Positions 24,096 to 32,654 of a DNA stretch of 54,049 nt are shown here, piece after piece. The translations under genes were made by a program, and so were the position numbers. The notes under the pieces were generated by a model. That model was not told the DNA's origin, made no database searches, and saw only the letters and a program-made list of their open reading frames with translations. The stretch covers positions 1 to 54,049 of the forward strand of contig CAYVHO010000017.1 of assembly GCA_964451325.1 (NCBI GenBank). Reading direction: 5' to 3'. Source of the stretch: JAADHI01 sp964451325 (GTDB taxonomy: Bacteria; Nitrospirota; Nitrospiria; SBBL01; JAADHI01). Every line of letters begins with the position of its first letter. Within the stretch, counting starts at the first letter, position 1.

Positions 24096-25709
24096 TTGAT
24101 CTCTACATCAAATGTTGGTATTCAGTTTGGCTCAAAACCACTTTTTGAGCATGTTTCGGTAAAGTTTGGTGACGGCAATCGTTATGGGCTGATTGGGGCC
24201 AACGGTGCGGGAAAGTCAACCTTTATGAAAATCTTGGCCGGGGAGTTAGAGCCCTCATCGGGAACGGTCACCCTAGGGCCCAATCAGCGTATGGGAAAGC
24301 TGCGTCAGGATCAGTTTGCATTTGAAGATGAGATGGTCTTGGATGTCGTCATTATGGGCAATGCTGCGCTCTGGGAGATTAAGCGTGAACGTGAGCGTAT
24401 TTATGCCTTGCCTGAGATGAGTGAAGCAGAGGGGATGAAGGTCGGGGATCTTGAGGCCGAGTTTGCCGAAATGGATGGGTATACGGCAGAGTCTCGTGCG
24501 GGTGAATTGTTGCTGGGTTTGGGTATTCCCTTAGAGCAACACGAAGGCCCGATGTCTGCTGTTGCGTCGGGTTGGAAACTTCGTGTTTTGTTGGCACAAG
24601 CCCTTTTTGCCGATCCCGATGTGATGTTGTTGGATGAACCCACAAACCATCTCGACTTGAATGCAATTCGCTGGCTGGAAGACTTATTGAAAGACCGTGC
24701 GTCCACGATGGTCATTATTTCTCATGATCGCCATTTTTTGAACAGTGTTTGTACAAATATGGCCGATCTCGATTACGGTGAAATCCGTATGTTTCCGGGC
24801 AACTACGATGAATACATGTATGCTGCCACGGCAGTTCGTGAGCGCATGATGGCCAATAATGCCAAGAAAAAGGCCCAGATTGCAGAGTTACAAACCTTTG
24901 TGCGCCGATTTTCTGCAAATGCCTCAAAGGCCAGACAGGCCACCTCACGTGCAAACCAGATTGAAAAAATAAAACTTGAAGAAGTCAAACCTTCCAGTCG
25001 TGTGTACCCTTTTTTGCGGTTTGAGCAAGACAAGAAACTCTATCGTTCCGTTGCTGAATTGACAGAAATCGAAAAATCCTATGACGAAGGGCCGCTTTTT
25101 AAAAACTTGAACTTGACCATTGCTGTGGGTGAGCGCATCGCGATTATTGGTCCAAACGGTGTTGGGAAGACGACGCTGCTGCGAACATTGCTTCCAGATT
25201 ATGATGCGCGCGGTCTTAAACCGGATAAGGGCCTTGTGAAGTGGTCTGAAAATGCAACGGTCGGCTATTTCCCCCAAGATCACACCGATGATTTTGAGAA
25301 AGATATGAAGGTTTTTGATTGGATGAATCAATGGCGCAATCTAGGCGATGATGAACAAGTCGTTCGTGCGACCCTGGGGCGACTGTTGTTTTCGAAAGAC
25401 GACATGAAAAAACCCATCAAAGTGCTTTCGGGGGGAGAGCAGGGGCGGATGTTGTTTGGAAAGCTGATCTTGAAACGTCCCAATGTGCTGTTGATGGATG
25501 AGCCGACCAATCATCTTGACATGGAATCCATTGAATCGTTAAACGGTGCGCTTGAAAACTATGCGGGGACTTTGGTTTTTGTGAGCCACGATCGGGAGTT
25601 CGTTTCGTCATTGGCGACACGCATCATCGAAATGACACCCGAAGGCATTGTGGACTATAGTCATAATTATGAGCAGTATCTTGAAAGCCAAGGGGTGTTA
25701 TCGGCTTGA
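24096..25709 (+). CDS. ybiT: ABC-F translation factor YbiT
   Basis: ABC-F proteins bind the ribosome E site and adjust translation. This one aligns with E. coli YbiT along its length: Walker A GANGAGKS near residue 36, the YbiT block LPEMSEAEGMKVGDLE, a degenerate first signature (ASGWKLRVLLAQALF), Walker B VMLLDEPTNHLDL, the P-site-tRNA-interaction linker (RRFSANASKARQATSRANQI), then a second ATPase domain with GPNGVGKT, LSGGEQGRMLFGK and LMDEPTNHLDMESIESLN. I placed the start at a TTG (24096) with GGAG ahead, which gives 537 residues and the YbiT N terminus; an in-frame ATG at 24033 would add 21 unlike residues. The gene ends inside a palindromic repeat (25709-25828). Confidence 0.93.
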   Translation: MISTSNVGIQFGSKPLFEHVSVKFGDGNRYGLIGANGAGKSTFMKILAGELEPSSGTVTLGPNQRMGKLRQDQFAFEDEMVLDVVIMGNAALWEIKRERERIYALPEMSEAEGMKVGDLEAEFAEMDGYTAESRAGELLLGLGIPLEQHEGPMSAVASGWKLRVLLAQALFADPDVMLLDEPTNHLDLNAIRWLEDLLKDRASTMVIISHDRHFLNSVCTNMADLDYGEIRMFPGNYDEYMYAATAVRERMMANNAKKKAQIAELQTFVRRFSANASKARQATSRANQIEKIKLEEVKPSSRVYPFLRFEQDKKLYRSVAELTEIEKSYDEGPLFKNLNLTIAVGERIAIIGPNGVGKTTLLRTLLPDYDARGLKPDKGLVKWSENATVGYFPQDHTDDFEKDMKVFDWMNQWRNLGDDEQVVRATLGRLLFSKDDMKKPIKVLSGGEQGRMLFGKLILKRPNVLLMDEPTNHLDMESIESLNGALENYAGTLVFVSHDREFVSSLATRIIEMTPEGIVDYSHNYEQYLESQGVLSA

Positions 25710-25828
25710 AACCGCCGATCCACCTGAAATACTGCGTTTTCGGCCAAAGTGCTTCTCAACGTACAGATGAGTACGTCTCGGTCGCTACTTTGGCCTCAAG
25801 CCTTGTCTTTCAAATGGCTTGACGGTTT
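25709..25828. repeat. Dispersed palindromic hairpin element, copy 1
   Basis: This 120-bp element starts AAACCGCCGAT at the ybiT stop and ends CTTGACGGTTT. Inside, GGCCAAAG pairs with CTTTGGCC, and the apex is CGTACAGATGAGTACG. A second copy is at 46291-46407; the flanks and apex are near-identical while the middle stem differs in sequence but still pairs. Both copies lie within a few bases of a stop codon. It may act as an mRNA 3'-end structure or a mobile palindrome. Confidence 0.75.
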
Positions 25829-25880
25829 ATACCCTGGGTTAATTTGATCTTGGGTTTTTATCACAATTAAAGGAGGCATA

Positions 25881-26060
25881 ATGGCGAGACAGAATTACTC
25901 TTATGAAAAACGCCAAAAAGAGCTTGCGAAGAAAAAGAAAAAAGAAGAAAAAAAACAACGAAAATTAGATGCAAAAGCGGGCTTGTCGGAAGACGCGATT
26001 GCTGAAAATGTGACGAATGAAGCTTCATCCAAGACTGAAGCGCTGGATCAGACAAAGTAG
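25881..26060 (+). CDS. Small lysine-rich basic protein
   Basis: A 59-residue frame starting MARQNYSYEKRQKELAKKKK behind an AAAGGAGG ribosome site. The N-terminal half is strongly basic (KKKKKEEKKQRKLDAK), the C-terminal half acidic and polar. Small proteins with the same opening occur in other Proteobacteria and have no known role; the charge suggests nucleic-acid or ribosome association, which is inference. It lies between two ABC-F genes (ybiT and uup) and just before a J-domain protein, consistent with a translation or protein-quality setting. Confidence 0.72.
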   Translation: MARQNYSYEKRQKELAKKKKKEEKKQRKLDAKAGLSEDAIAENVTNEASSKTEALDQTK

Positions 26061-26173
26061 GCTTAAAACACTTGCCCAGATTGTTTGCTGCTTTTCTATG
26101 CGTTTTCAGGAAGGGCATCAGGGGGAATTCAGATGATTCCGGTGTTTGTATGTCTTGATTGCATGGGCCATCG

Positions 26174-26767
26174 ATGGGCTTAGGCAGTGATCTTAATAAA
26201 TTGACCTTAGGCAAGCGTCGCCTGCAGCGTCATCTCGGAAAAATGAAGGCCGCGTTGCCCGATGTTCTTGAGCATGCCTTTTCTCGCTTTTATGAATGCC
26301 AGCCCATGACTTATTTGAGTGCGGAGAAAAAAGCCTACCACTTTGAAGGCTTGTTTATGGTGCTCCAGACCGAGGTTCGTCAGGTGACGGGTATGGCCAA
26401 TCTTCGGCAAGTTGCAGGCCGGGTCAACTATGTCGCAGATCAGCTTGATGCACTTGAGGCGACTGTTTTTAAACGCGCCCGTCGTCGAGGTCGTCGCCCC
26501 TTTAACCTGGCCGATTTTATAGAGCGGTTTACAAAACAAAGTCCTCACAGCCCTGCTTCAAAAAATACAGAGATTTCTTCTCTTTCCGAAGCCTATGAAA
26601 CCTTAGATCTTGAAGAAGGGTGTAACTTGCGTCAAGTCATGCTTGCCTTTCGGCGTCTGGCAAAAAAATACCACCCGGACACCCGTGGCGGAGACCGTAG
26701 CGACGAAGAGGCCTTGCAACGTGTGGTTGCAGCCTATCAAATTATTAAAGAATCGCTTGCAGCTTAA
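26174..26767 (+). CDS. J-domain (DnaJ-like) protein
   Basis: About 197 residues. The first 140 are helical and basic with no family I recognise (LGKMKAALPDVLEHAFSRFY, VFKRARRRGRRPFNL). The C-terminal 60 residues form a J domain: LRQVMLAFRRLAKKYHPDT contains the HPD motif that stimulates DnaK ATPase, followed by ALQRVVAAYQII. A C-terminal J domain is unusual for classical DnaJ but common in small specialised co-chaperones. The start is uncertain: TTG at 26159 and ATG at 26174 are in frame, neither with a good ribosome site. The stop codon TAA lies within the TIR of a short palindromic element (26764-26808). Confidence 0.75.
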   Translation: MGLGSDLNKLTLGKRRLQRHLGKMKAALPDVLEHAFSRFYECQPMTYLSAEKKAYHFEGLFMVLQTEVRQVTGMANLRQVAGRVNYVADQLDALEATVFKRARRRGRRPFNLADFIERFTKQSPHSPASKNTEISSLSEAYETLDLEEGCNLRQVMLAFRRLAKKYHPDTRGGDRSDEEALQRVVAAYQIIKESLAA

Positions 26768-26808
26768 GGAAGCGCTGAATATTCATGACTTATTCAGAGC
26801 TTCCTTAA
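26764..26808. repeat. 45-bp TIR palindrome (MITE-like family, short copy)
   Basis: TTAAGGAAGCGCTGAAT at the left and ATTCAGAGCTTCCTTAA at the right form an inverted repeat with one mismatch. Positions 26781-26805 are the exact reverse complement of 51403-51427 in the larger element between kbl and tdh. The TAA of the left end is the stop codon of the J-domain gene. Confidence 0.7.
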
Positions 26809-26836
26809 ACCAGAGCATTCAGAATTTTTGTAAATA

Positions 26837-28645
26837 ATGTCATCTTCCCCGCTTATTAGTTGTCAGTCGATTTCAAAAATTTACGGCACGCAGCCTCTTT
26901 TCTCAGATCTGTCCCTCGGTTTTTTTGAAAGCGAACGTTTGGGCTTGATCGGGCCAAACGGTTCGGGAAAAACCACGCTTTTGAAGGTGATGGCCAACCT
27001 GCTCGAACCTTCTTCGGGCACGGTTTCACGAAAACGAAACCTGCGCCTGGTGTACCTTTCCCAGGACCCGCCCCTTGACCCTGAAAAAACCGTTTCTGAG
27101 ATTCTTTTTGAAGACATGCCAGCGATGGCCGAAAACTGGGCCTCTGATCGAAATGTACGTGACTTAGTAACGGCGATTGCCTTTAAAGATATGAATCAAA
27201 AAGCGGGAACGCTTTCCGGAGGATGGCGAAAACGGCTTTCCATTGCACACGCCCTGCTGCAAAACCCCGATATTTTGTTCATGGATGAACCCACAAATCA
27301 TCTTGATCTCGAAGGCATTTTGTGGTTGGAAAAACACTTGAAAACGGCTAATTTTGCTTTTGTGCTCGTGAGTCATGATCGGGTTTTTCTGGAGCAGACC
27401 ACCAACCGCATCGTCGAACTCAACCGTTGCTACCCCGAAGGTTATTTACGTGTTGAAGGCAATTACAGTGAATTTTTAAGACGTCGTGCCGAATTTTTGA
27501 ATGCACAGCGTCAGGAAGAACAGACCCTCGCAAGCAAAGTCCGTCGGGAAACGGCCTGGCTTCAACGCGGCCCAAAGGCCAGAACCACAAAGGCGCAATT
27601 TCGCATTGATCAGGCGGGACGGCTCAAAAGTGATTTATCCGCGGTAAAAACACGCAACAATCAAGATCAAAGTGCACAATTCGGTTTTGATGCCACAGAT
27701 CGAAAAACAAAAATACTGGTCGAAGTGGAAAATATCAGCATTGCTCGTGAAGATAAAACGCTCTTTCAAAATCTTGATTTTATCCTTTCGCCCGGTTTTT
27801 GTTTGGGACTATTGGGTGCAAATGGCAGTGGAAAAAGCACGCTGATTGATTTACTCAATGGGGCACTCCAACCAGACCATGGCAAAATTAAAAAAGCAGA
27901 AAACTTAAAAATTGTGACTTTTGGGCAGAAACGGGAACAGTTGGATCAAGATCAAAGCCTACAAGAGGCCTTAGCGCCCGAAGGTGGGGAACAGGTCATT
28001 TATCAGGGGCAATCCATTCACATTGTTTCCTGGGCGAAACGTTTTCTTTTTACAGCAGACCAGTTGGGGCTTCCGGTTTCAAGGCTTTCTGGTGGGGAAC
28101 AGGCGCGTTTGCTGATCGCCCATTTGATGTTACAACCTGCCGATCTTCTGCTTTTGGATGAACCGACAAATGATTTGGATATTCCCACCCTCGAAGTGCT
28201 GGAAGAAAGTCTGGAGGCCTTTTCCGGTGCGATTGTTTTGATTACCCATGACCGTTATCTGCTGGAGCGTTTGAGTGATGTACTGCTTTCGCTTAATGGA
28301 GATGCTTCTGTGAGCTTTCATGCCGATCTTGCACAGTGGGAGCGGTCTCATCTGAGTAAAAATTCCTCAAAAGCAGCTTGCAAAGCAAGGCCAGCCCAAA
28401 AGGAAGAAAAAGAGGAACGCTTGGAAAAACTCGGTTTTGAAGAACGCAAGGAACTTAAGCGTATTTCGCAAAAGATTGAAAAAGCTGAAGCCAGGGTGGT
28501 AACTGCGAAGCAAGCTTTGCAAGATCCTGCGATTCAAAGTGACGGAGCTGAGTTATTGGCCCGAACCGAAATTCTTCAGATCAGGGAAAGAGAAGTGGCC
28601 CTACTTTATGAACGCTGGGAAGATTTGGAAGCGCGGAATCTTTAA
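26837..28645 (+). CDS. uup: ABC-F ATPase Uup
   Basis: A 602-residue ABC-F protein. The first ATPase domain has GPNGSGKT, LSGGWRKRLSIAHALL and LFMDEPTNHLDLEG; the second has GANGSGKS, LSGGEQARLLIAHLML and LLLLDEPTNDLDIPT. The linker carries the Uup-type RRETAWLQRGPKARTTKA motif. A C-terminal charged coiled coil (about 515-602) matches the DNA-binding domain of Uup. E. coli Uup affects transposon precise excision and ribosome function. It is not an antibiotic-resistance ABC-F: the linker is that of the Uup/EttA housekeeping groups. It is the second ABC-F gene within 5 kb. Confidence 0.92.
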   Translation: MSSSPLISCQSISKIYGTQPLFSDLSLGFFESERLGLIGPNGSGKTTLLKVMANLLEPSSGTVSRKRNLRLVYLSQDPPLDPEKTVSEILFEDMPAMAENWASDRNVRDLVTAIAFKDMNQKAGTLSGGWRKRLSIAHALLQNPDILFMDEPTNHLDLEGILWLEKHLKTANFAFVLVSHDRVFLEQTTNRIVELNRCYPEGYLRVEGNYSEFLRRRAEFLNAQRQEEQTLASKVRRETAWLQRGPKARTTKAQFRIDQAGRLKSDLSAVKTRNNQDQSAQFGFDATDRKTKILVEVENISIAREDKTLFQNLDFILSPGFCLGLLGANGSGKSTLIDLLNGALQPDHGKIKKAENLKIVTFGQKREQLDQDQSLQEALAPEGGEQVIYQGQSIHIVSWAKRFLFTADQLGLPVSRLSGGEQARLLIAHLMLQPADLLLLDEPTNDLDIPTLEVLEESLEAFSGAIVLITHDRYLLERLSDVLLSLNGDASVSFHADLAQWERSHLSKNSSKAACKARPAQKEEKEERLEKLGFEERKELKRISQKIEKAEARVVTAKQALQDPAIQSDGAELLARTEILQIREREVALLYERWEDLEARNL

Positions 28646-28768
28646 TCATTTCTCACTTCGCTCGGTCTCATTTTATCTCAATTTCTTATAAAATTGTGAC
28701 ATTTCCGTGATGGACGCTTGAAACATCTCTGTCATACTATGCTTATTAAAAGCGTGGGGAGATAGACA

Positions 28769-29407
28769 ATGAAAAAGACAATACAACTAGGGATCGTCCG
28801 TTTCTTAAGTCCTTTTTTATTGATTTTTGCAGTCATATCAATCAGTTGGGCAGAAATGACGGACCACTTTGAAACCGCTACGTTTGGCGGAGGCTGTTTT
28901 TGGTGTACGGAACATGATTTTGATGAAGTGCCCGGTGTTATTTCAACGACTTCAGGCTATACCGGTGGTCATAAAAAGAACCCGACTTATCAAGAGGTTT
29001 CCTCAGGCGGAAGCGGGCATACCGAGGTTGTCCAGGTGGTTTTTGATCCCAGGAAAGTGACCTATGCCGAGTTACTCGATATTTTCTGGATGAGTATTGA
29101 TCCCACCGTTCGAGATCAACAATTTTGTGACCATGGAAATCAATACCGAAGTGAGATTTTTTATCACAACGAACAACAAAAAGTGCTTGCACTTGTTTCC
29201 TTAAAACACCTGGAAAAAACCAAGCCTTTTCAGGAAGACATTGTTACTGAAATTACAGCGGCTTCACGTTTTTACCCCGCCGAAGAATACCATCAGGATT
29301 TCCACCACAAAAACCCCATCCGCTATAAATTCTACCGCCTTAGGTGTGGACGGGATAAGCGCCTGGAGGCGCTTTGGGGCAAATCGCGTCAGTTGTCGGG
29401 AGGATAA
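28769..29407 (+). CDS. msrA: Exported peptide-methionine (S)-S-oxide reductase MsrA
   Basis: MsrA reduces the S isomer of methionine sulfoxide in oxidised proteins. The 212-residue product has a Sec signal peptide (about 1-28, ending SWA) and the catalytic motif GGGCFWCTE (Cys43). Further family blocks are GYTGGHKKNPTYQEVSSG, GHTEVVQV, FDPRKVTY, DPTVRDQQFCDHGNQYRS and EEYHQDF. It therefore repairs envelope proteins. msrB follows two bases later with its own Tat signal, so the pair acts on both isomers in the periplasm. Export of MsrA by Sec and MsrB by Tat within one operon is a notable split. Confidence 0.95.
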   Translation: MKKTIQLGIVRFLSPFLLIFAVISISWAEMTDHFETATFGGGCFWCTEHDFDEVPGVISTTSGYTGGHKKNPTYQEVSSGGSGHTEVVQVVFDPRKVTYAELLDIFWMSIDPTVRDQQFCDHGNQYRSEIFYHNEQQKVLALVSLKHLEKTKPFQEDIVTEITAASRFYPAEEYHQDFHHKNPIRYKFYRLRCGRDKRLEALWGKSRQLSGG

Positions 29408-29409
29408 TC

Positions 29410-29895
29410 ATGAACAGAAGAGGTTTTATGATCAGAGCCACTGGCCTTATTTTCGGACTCGGAGGTCTATTTGCCGCACCGCATCTCTTGGCCAAAACAG
29501 TGCCAAAAGGGATACAAAAAATCGTGAAGGACGACGCAGAATGGCGGAAGGTTTTGTCTCCCGCGCAATATGATGTGTTGCGTAAAGAAGGGACGGAACC
29601 TGCCTTTTCGAGTGTACTGGATAAGGAATACGGTTCGGGTATTTATGTCTGTGCGGGCTGTGATCTCGATCTCTTTACCTCCGAGATGAAATACGACAGC
29701 GGCACGGGTTGGCCGAGTTTCTTTGAATCGATTCCAAATCACCTCGAAACAAAAATCGATTTTAAACTATTTTTTCCCCGAACCGAATATCACTGTGCAC
29801 GCTGTGAGGGGCATCAGGGACACATCTTTGATGACGGTCCTGAACCGACTGGAAAGCGCTGGTGTAATAACGGTGTTGCGTTGCGTTTTATTTAA
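29410..29895 (+). CDS. msrB: Tat-exported peptide-methionine (R)-S-oxide reductase MsrB
   Basis: MsrB reduces the R isomer of methionine sulfoxide. The 162-residue product begins with a twin-arginine signal (NRRGFM then the hydrophobic ATGLIFGLGGLFAA and APHLLAK). The zinc site is CAGC and CARC, the substrate region is SGTGWPSF, and the catalytic cysteine is in RWCNNGVALRF near the C terminus. The ATG at 29410 has GGAGG just upstream; an in-frame ATG at 29374 inside msrA would destroy the signal peptide. Tat export implies folding with zinc before transport. It forms an operon with msrA. Confidence 0.95.
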   Translation: MNRRGFMIRATGLIFGLGGLFAAPHLLAKTVPKGIQKIVKDDAEWRKVLSPAQYDVLRKEGTEPAFSSVLDKEYGSGIYVCAGCDLDLFTSEMKYDSGTGWPSFFESIPNHLETKIDFKLFFPRTEYHCARCEGHQGHIFDDGPEPTGKRWCNNGVALRFI

Positions 29896-29903
29896 GTCAA
29901 TAA

Positions 29904-29932
29904 ACCGGAGTGACAAAATTTGTCATTCCGGT
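29904..29932 (+). terminator. Candidate terminator after msrB
   Basis: ACCGGAGTGACAAA (29904-29917) pairs with TTTGTCATTCCGGT (29919-29932) with one mismatch, 9 bases after the msrB stop. A run of eight T begins 13 bases later. The stem is strong; the delayed T run makes the mechanism uncertain. Confidence 0.55.
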
Positions 29933-30057
29933 GCCAATGTGTTGGTTTTTTTTAGCGATCTGCTATTTTAGTGATCACAAACATTCTGAGATCATCCAAG
30001 TCCCCCCTCTGTCCTTATCTCAAAAATATTTTTTATAAATCAATTACTTAGTTCTAT

Positions 30058-30079
30058 TAAAGGAGCGTAACTCCTTTTT
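30058..30079 (+). terminator. Short hairpin with T tract
   Basis: AAAGGAG, a 5-nt loop, CTCCTTT, then more T. A 7-bp stem, probably weak. The 357-base gap 29896-30252 otherwise holds the msrB terminator, this hairpin and a sigma-54-like promoter. Confidence 0.4.
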
Positions 30080-30132
30080 TATCCTTACTGTTGCCGCAAA
30101 GTCAATCAGATTGTGAAATAGTCTAGAATGTT

Positions 30133-30147
30133 TGGCTTGATTCTTGC
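30133..30147 (+). promoter_or_regulatory. Possible sigma-54 (-24/-12) promoter for the surface locus
   Basis: TGGCTT, five bases, TTGC, with GG and GC 12 bases apart. The -24 box has two mismatches, so the match is weaker than the other two candidates. It lies about 105-120 bases upstream of the first surface-protein gene. A TAGAAT motif sits four bases upstream (30124-30129). Confidence 0.4.
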
Positions 30148-30252
30148 GAGCTATTCATATGGGAATACCACTGGTGCGTCAAAATATGACGGTCATTCGA
30201 GATAGAGCAAGAGTAAAGAATAAATTATTTTAATGGACGTTTCAGAAAAAAG

Positions 30253-32376
30253 GTGTGTGGCTTGAGACGAAAATGCCGTCTAATCTTTTTGATTGTCATG
30301 GTACTCATCTTCCAGAGCCATATTGTTTTTGCCGTTCCCGCTTTTGTGCAGAAAAAAAACAGTTCCAGTCAAAATGTTAGTTCCGTTGCGGCGACCTTTG
30401 ACAGCACGCCCATCTCCGGAAATTTGCTTATCGCCATCGTCTCCAACCGCGTCAGTTCGATACCAACGACGCCTACTGGTTGGTCGGTTGCCATCAGCAC
30501 GACAAATGTCTCACCCGGTCAAGTGATTTATTACAAAATCGCCGGGGCCAGCGAACCGACCACGGTGACCGTCACCGATTATGCCACAACGGACCAACGT
30601 CTTGGCATACAAATTTTTGAATACAGTGGTGTTGATACACTGGATCAAACCAATCAAAGTTCAGGCAATGGTTCATCCTTGTCCACCGGAAGCATCACGA
30701 CAACGGTTGCGGATGAATTGCTCATCGCGGGTGTTGTGACCTTATCGAGTACTAATTTTAGTGCCTGGTCCAATTCCTTTACCGAGCAGCACGATTTTGG
30801 CGTTGGCGGATTTGGCACGCAGATCACGGCGGGCGGCGCAGACCGTATCGTCACCACTACAGGCAGTTATTCCACGACGGCCACAGCAAGTGTTTCGGGT
30901 AACTGGCGGGCTCAGATTGCAAGCTTTTCAGTCGCAGGTAGCATCAACATCTCCGGGACCTGCAAACAGGTGGATCAAAGCACCGACTGCACCGACATCG
31001 GCGCCATACATGTCGCGGTCAACGGGACCTTGCAAGCCGAGACCCAGCCCACCGCGGCCGGGACCTGGAGCATTACGGGCGTCACCATACCCGCAAGCGG
31101 CGATGTCATTACCGTCTTTATCGCCGACGCCCTCAACCCCAATCTCGCCGTTGCCGTCACCAAGTACGACGGCACGGGCAACATGACCGGCATAGAATTG
31201 ATCGCAGAGCATCTGACCCTCGGTAGCGACGATAACCAGACGCTGACCAACGTCGATCTCAGCCAGTACGACAACTCTGTTTCAGGCGATGAAGATCTCT
31301 TCTACGAGGTGGACGTGAACAACGACCTGGTGGTCGATATCGACGGCATCCTCAATGAAGAACTCTACATCAAGGTCGGCAATACCTATAGACCCGACAG
31401 CGGCAATTCCGGAAATGTCACCACCCACGACATCGAGATCAACGGAACACTCACAGCCGATGGCAATACCTTTACGATATCGGGGAACTGGGTGAACAGC
31501 GGTATTTTCACTGCGAACACCTCGACTGTGGTCTTAAATGGTAGCAATCAAACAATCACCGGCTCTAGCACCTTCAACAATTTCAGCAAAACCGAAAGCA
31601 GTAATAATAGCACCGATTCTATTCTGACTTTTGATAATACCGCTACACAAACGATCAGCGGCCTACTCACCTTGGATGGCTTCGATGCAGACGACCGCAT
31701 CAACCTGGTTTCCGACAGTCCTGGTACCCAATGGTCCTTGGTATTAAGTGCAAGCGCGAGCAAGGCCATCGATTTTATTGATGTCACTGATTCCGACGCT
31801 TCAGACTCAGATGCCAATCAAAAACCAGTCAATCCCACCAACGCCCTTGACGGCGGAAATAACCTGGATTGGTTTTTAAGCTTACAACTGGTCAAAGTTT
31901 TTTTTCAGGGGGACAACTGTTTGGCAAGTTCAGATGCTGATGCCGACTGTAACGGCGGGGTGACCTCACTGTCTGTACCGACGGGTGTGATCTACACCTT
32001 TGTGATTTATGTATCCAACACGAGTGCTTTTGCTGTGACTGATATTCGATTTCAGGACGATATTGACGATGTAGCGGCCGATTATTTTGAATTTCAAATC
32101 AACACCTTTGCTGCGGGACAAGGGCTGCAATGGGCCACCACGGGTTCCGGTACCTCAAACAAGGCACAAATCAAAAGCGCTTTAAATACGGGTACAGCCC
32201 TGAGCAATGCCTTCGACGGCAGCACCGGCACCAACGAATACTGTGGTATCGACACGGGGGGTTCCCCGGATCAGCTGATTTGCGGCGGGGACGCGTCATC
32301 CCCAAATAATGACTCGGTTGATGTTGCCGCCGGAGACACTTTTGCCATTATGTTCAACATTATTAAACGTGATTAG
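30253..32376 (+). CDS. Large secreted beta-rich surface protein with DUF11-like C-terminal domain
   Basis: The 707-residue protein has a signal peptide (about 1-28, CRLIFLIVMVLIFQSHIVFA) and no membrane anchor. Residues 30-230 are serine/threonine-rich beta sheet. Residues about 235-400 form a distinct, more GC-rich segment (INISGTCKQ to LYIKVGNTY), and 400-500 contain the HDIEINGTLTADGN type of repeat seen in large bacterial surface proteins. The last 155 residues (LQLVKVFFQG to FNIIKRD) are closely related to the next gene and resemble a DUF11-like Ig fold with DIRFQDDIDDVAADYFEF. Start GTG at 30253; TTG at 30262 has a better-spaced AAGG. It heads the surface-to-signalling locus. Function unknown. 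Confidence 0.72.
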   Translation: MCGLRRKCRLIFLIVMVLIFQSHIVFAVPAFVQKKNSSSQNVSSVAATFDSTPISGNLLIAIVSNRVSSIPTTPTGWSVAISTTNVSPGQVIYYKIAGASEPTTVTVTDYATTDQRLGIQIFEYSGVDTLDQTNQSSGNGSSLSTGSITTTVADELLIAGVVTLSSTNFSAWSNSFTEQHDFGVGGFGTQITAGGADRIVTTTGSYSTTATASVSGNWRAQIASFSVAGSINISGTCKQVDQSTDCTDIGAIHVAVNGTLQAETQPTAAGTWSITGVTIPASGDVITVFIADALNPNLAVAVTKYDGTGNMTGIELIAEHLTLGSDDNQTLTNVDLSQYDNSVSGDEDLFYEVDVNNDLVVDIDGILNEELYIKVGNTYRPDSGNSGNVTTHDIEINGTLTADGNTFTISGNWVNSGIFTANTSTVVLNGSNQTITGSSTFNNFSKTESSNNSTDSILTFDNTATQTISGLLTLDGFDADDRINLVSDSPGTQWSLVLSASASKAIDFIDVTDSDASDSDANQKPVNPTNALDGGNNLDWFLSLQLVKVFFQGDNCLASSDADADCNGGVTSLSVPTGVIYTFVIYVSNTSAFAVTDIRFQDDIDDVAADYFEFQINTFAAGQGLQWATTGSGTSNKAQIKSALNTGTALSNAFDGSTGTNEYCGIDTGGSPDQLICGGDASSPNNDSVDVAAGDTFAIMFNIIKRD

Positions 32377-32534
32377 TTGGAGGGAGAAGTGGTGTAACAG
32401 GACGTGACATAAAAGAAACTTATCACCGATAAGGGTGCATTTGATGATTAAGGTCGAATGTGCAACGCCAAGGCTCTTTTATCAATAAAAAGCTTGTCTG
32501 GCTGCCGAAGTGGACACTCATTTTTTAAAAACGG

Positions 32535-32568
32535 GCCTGTTTGTTTTATAGGAAAACAGGCTTTTTTT
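32535..32568 (+). terminator. Strong intrinsic terminator
   Basis: GCCTGTTT (32535-32542) pairs with AAACAGGC (32554-32561), followed at once by seven T. It ends the 30253-32376 transcript or attenuates read-through into the next genes. The 278-base gap also has an A7G7 tract at 32577-32590. Confidence 0.75.
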
Positions 32569-32654
32569 ATGCAGATAAAAAAAGGGGGGGCATTATGAAA
32601 AACCAAGACACCAAAAACATTTCCATTCACACGCAGAGAAAAGGAGAGACGACA

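Noticed and set aside
24096..28645. Antibiotic-resistance ABC-F proteins
   Set aside because: Linker and end domains match YbiT and Uup, housekeeping groups.
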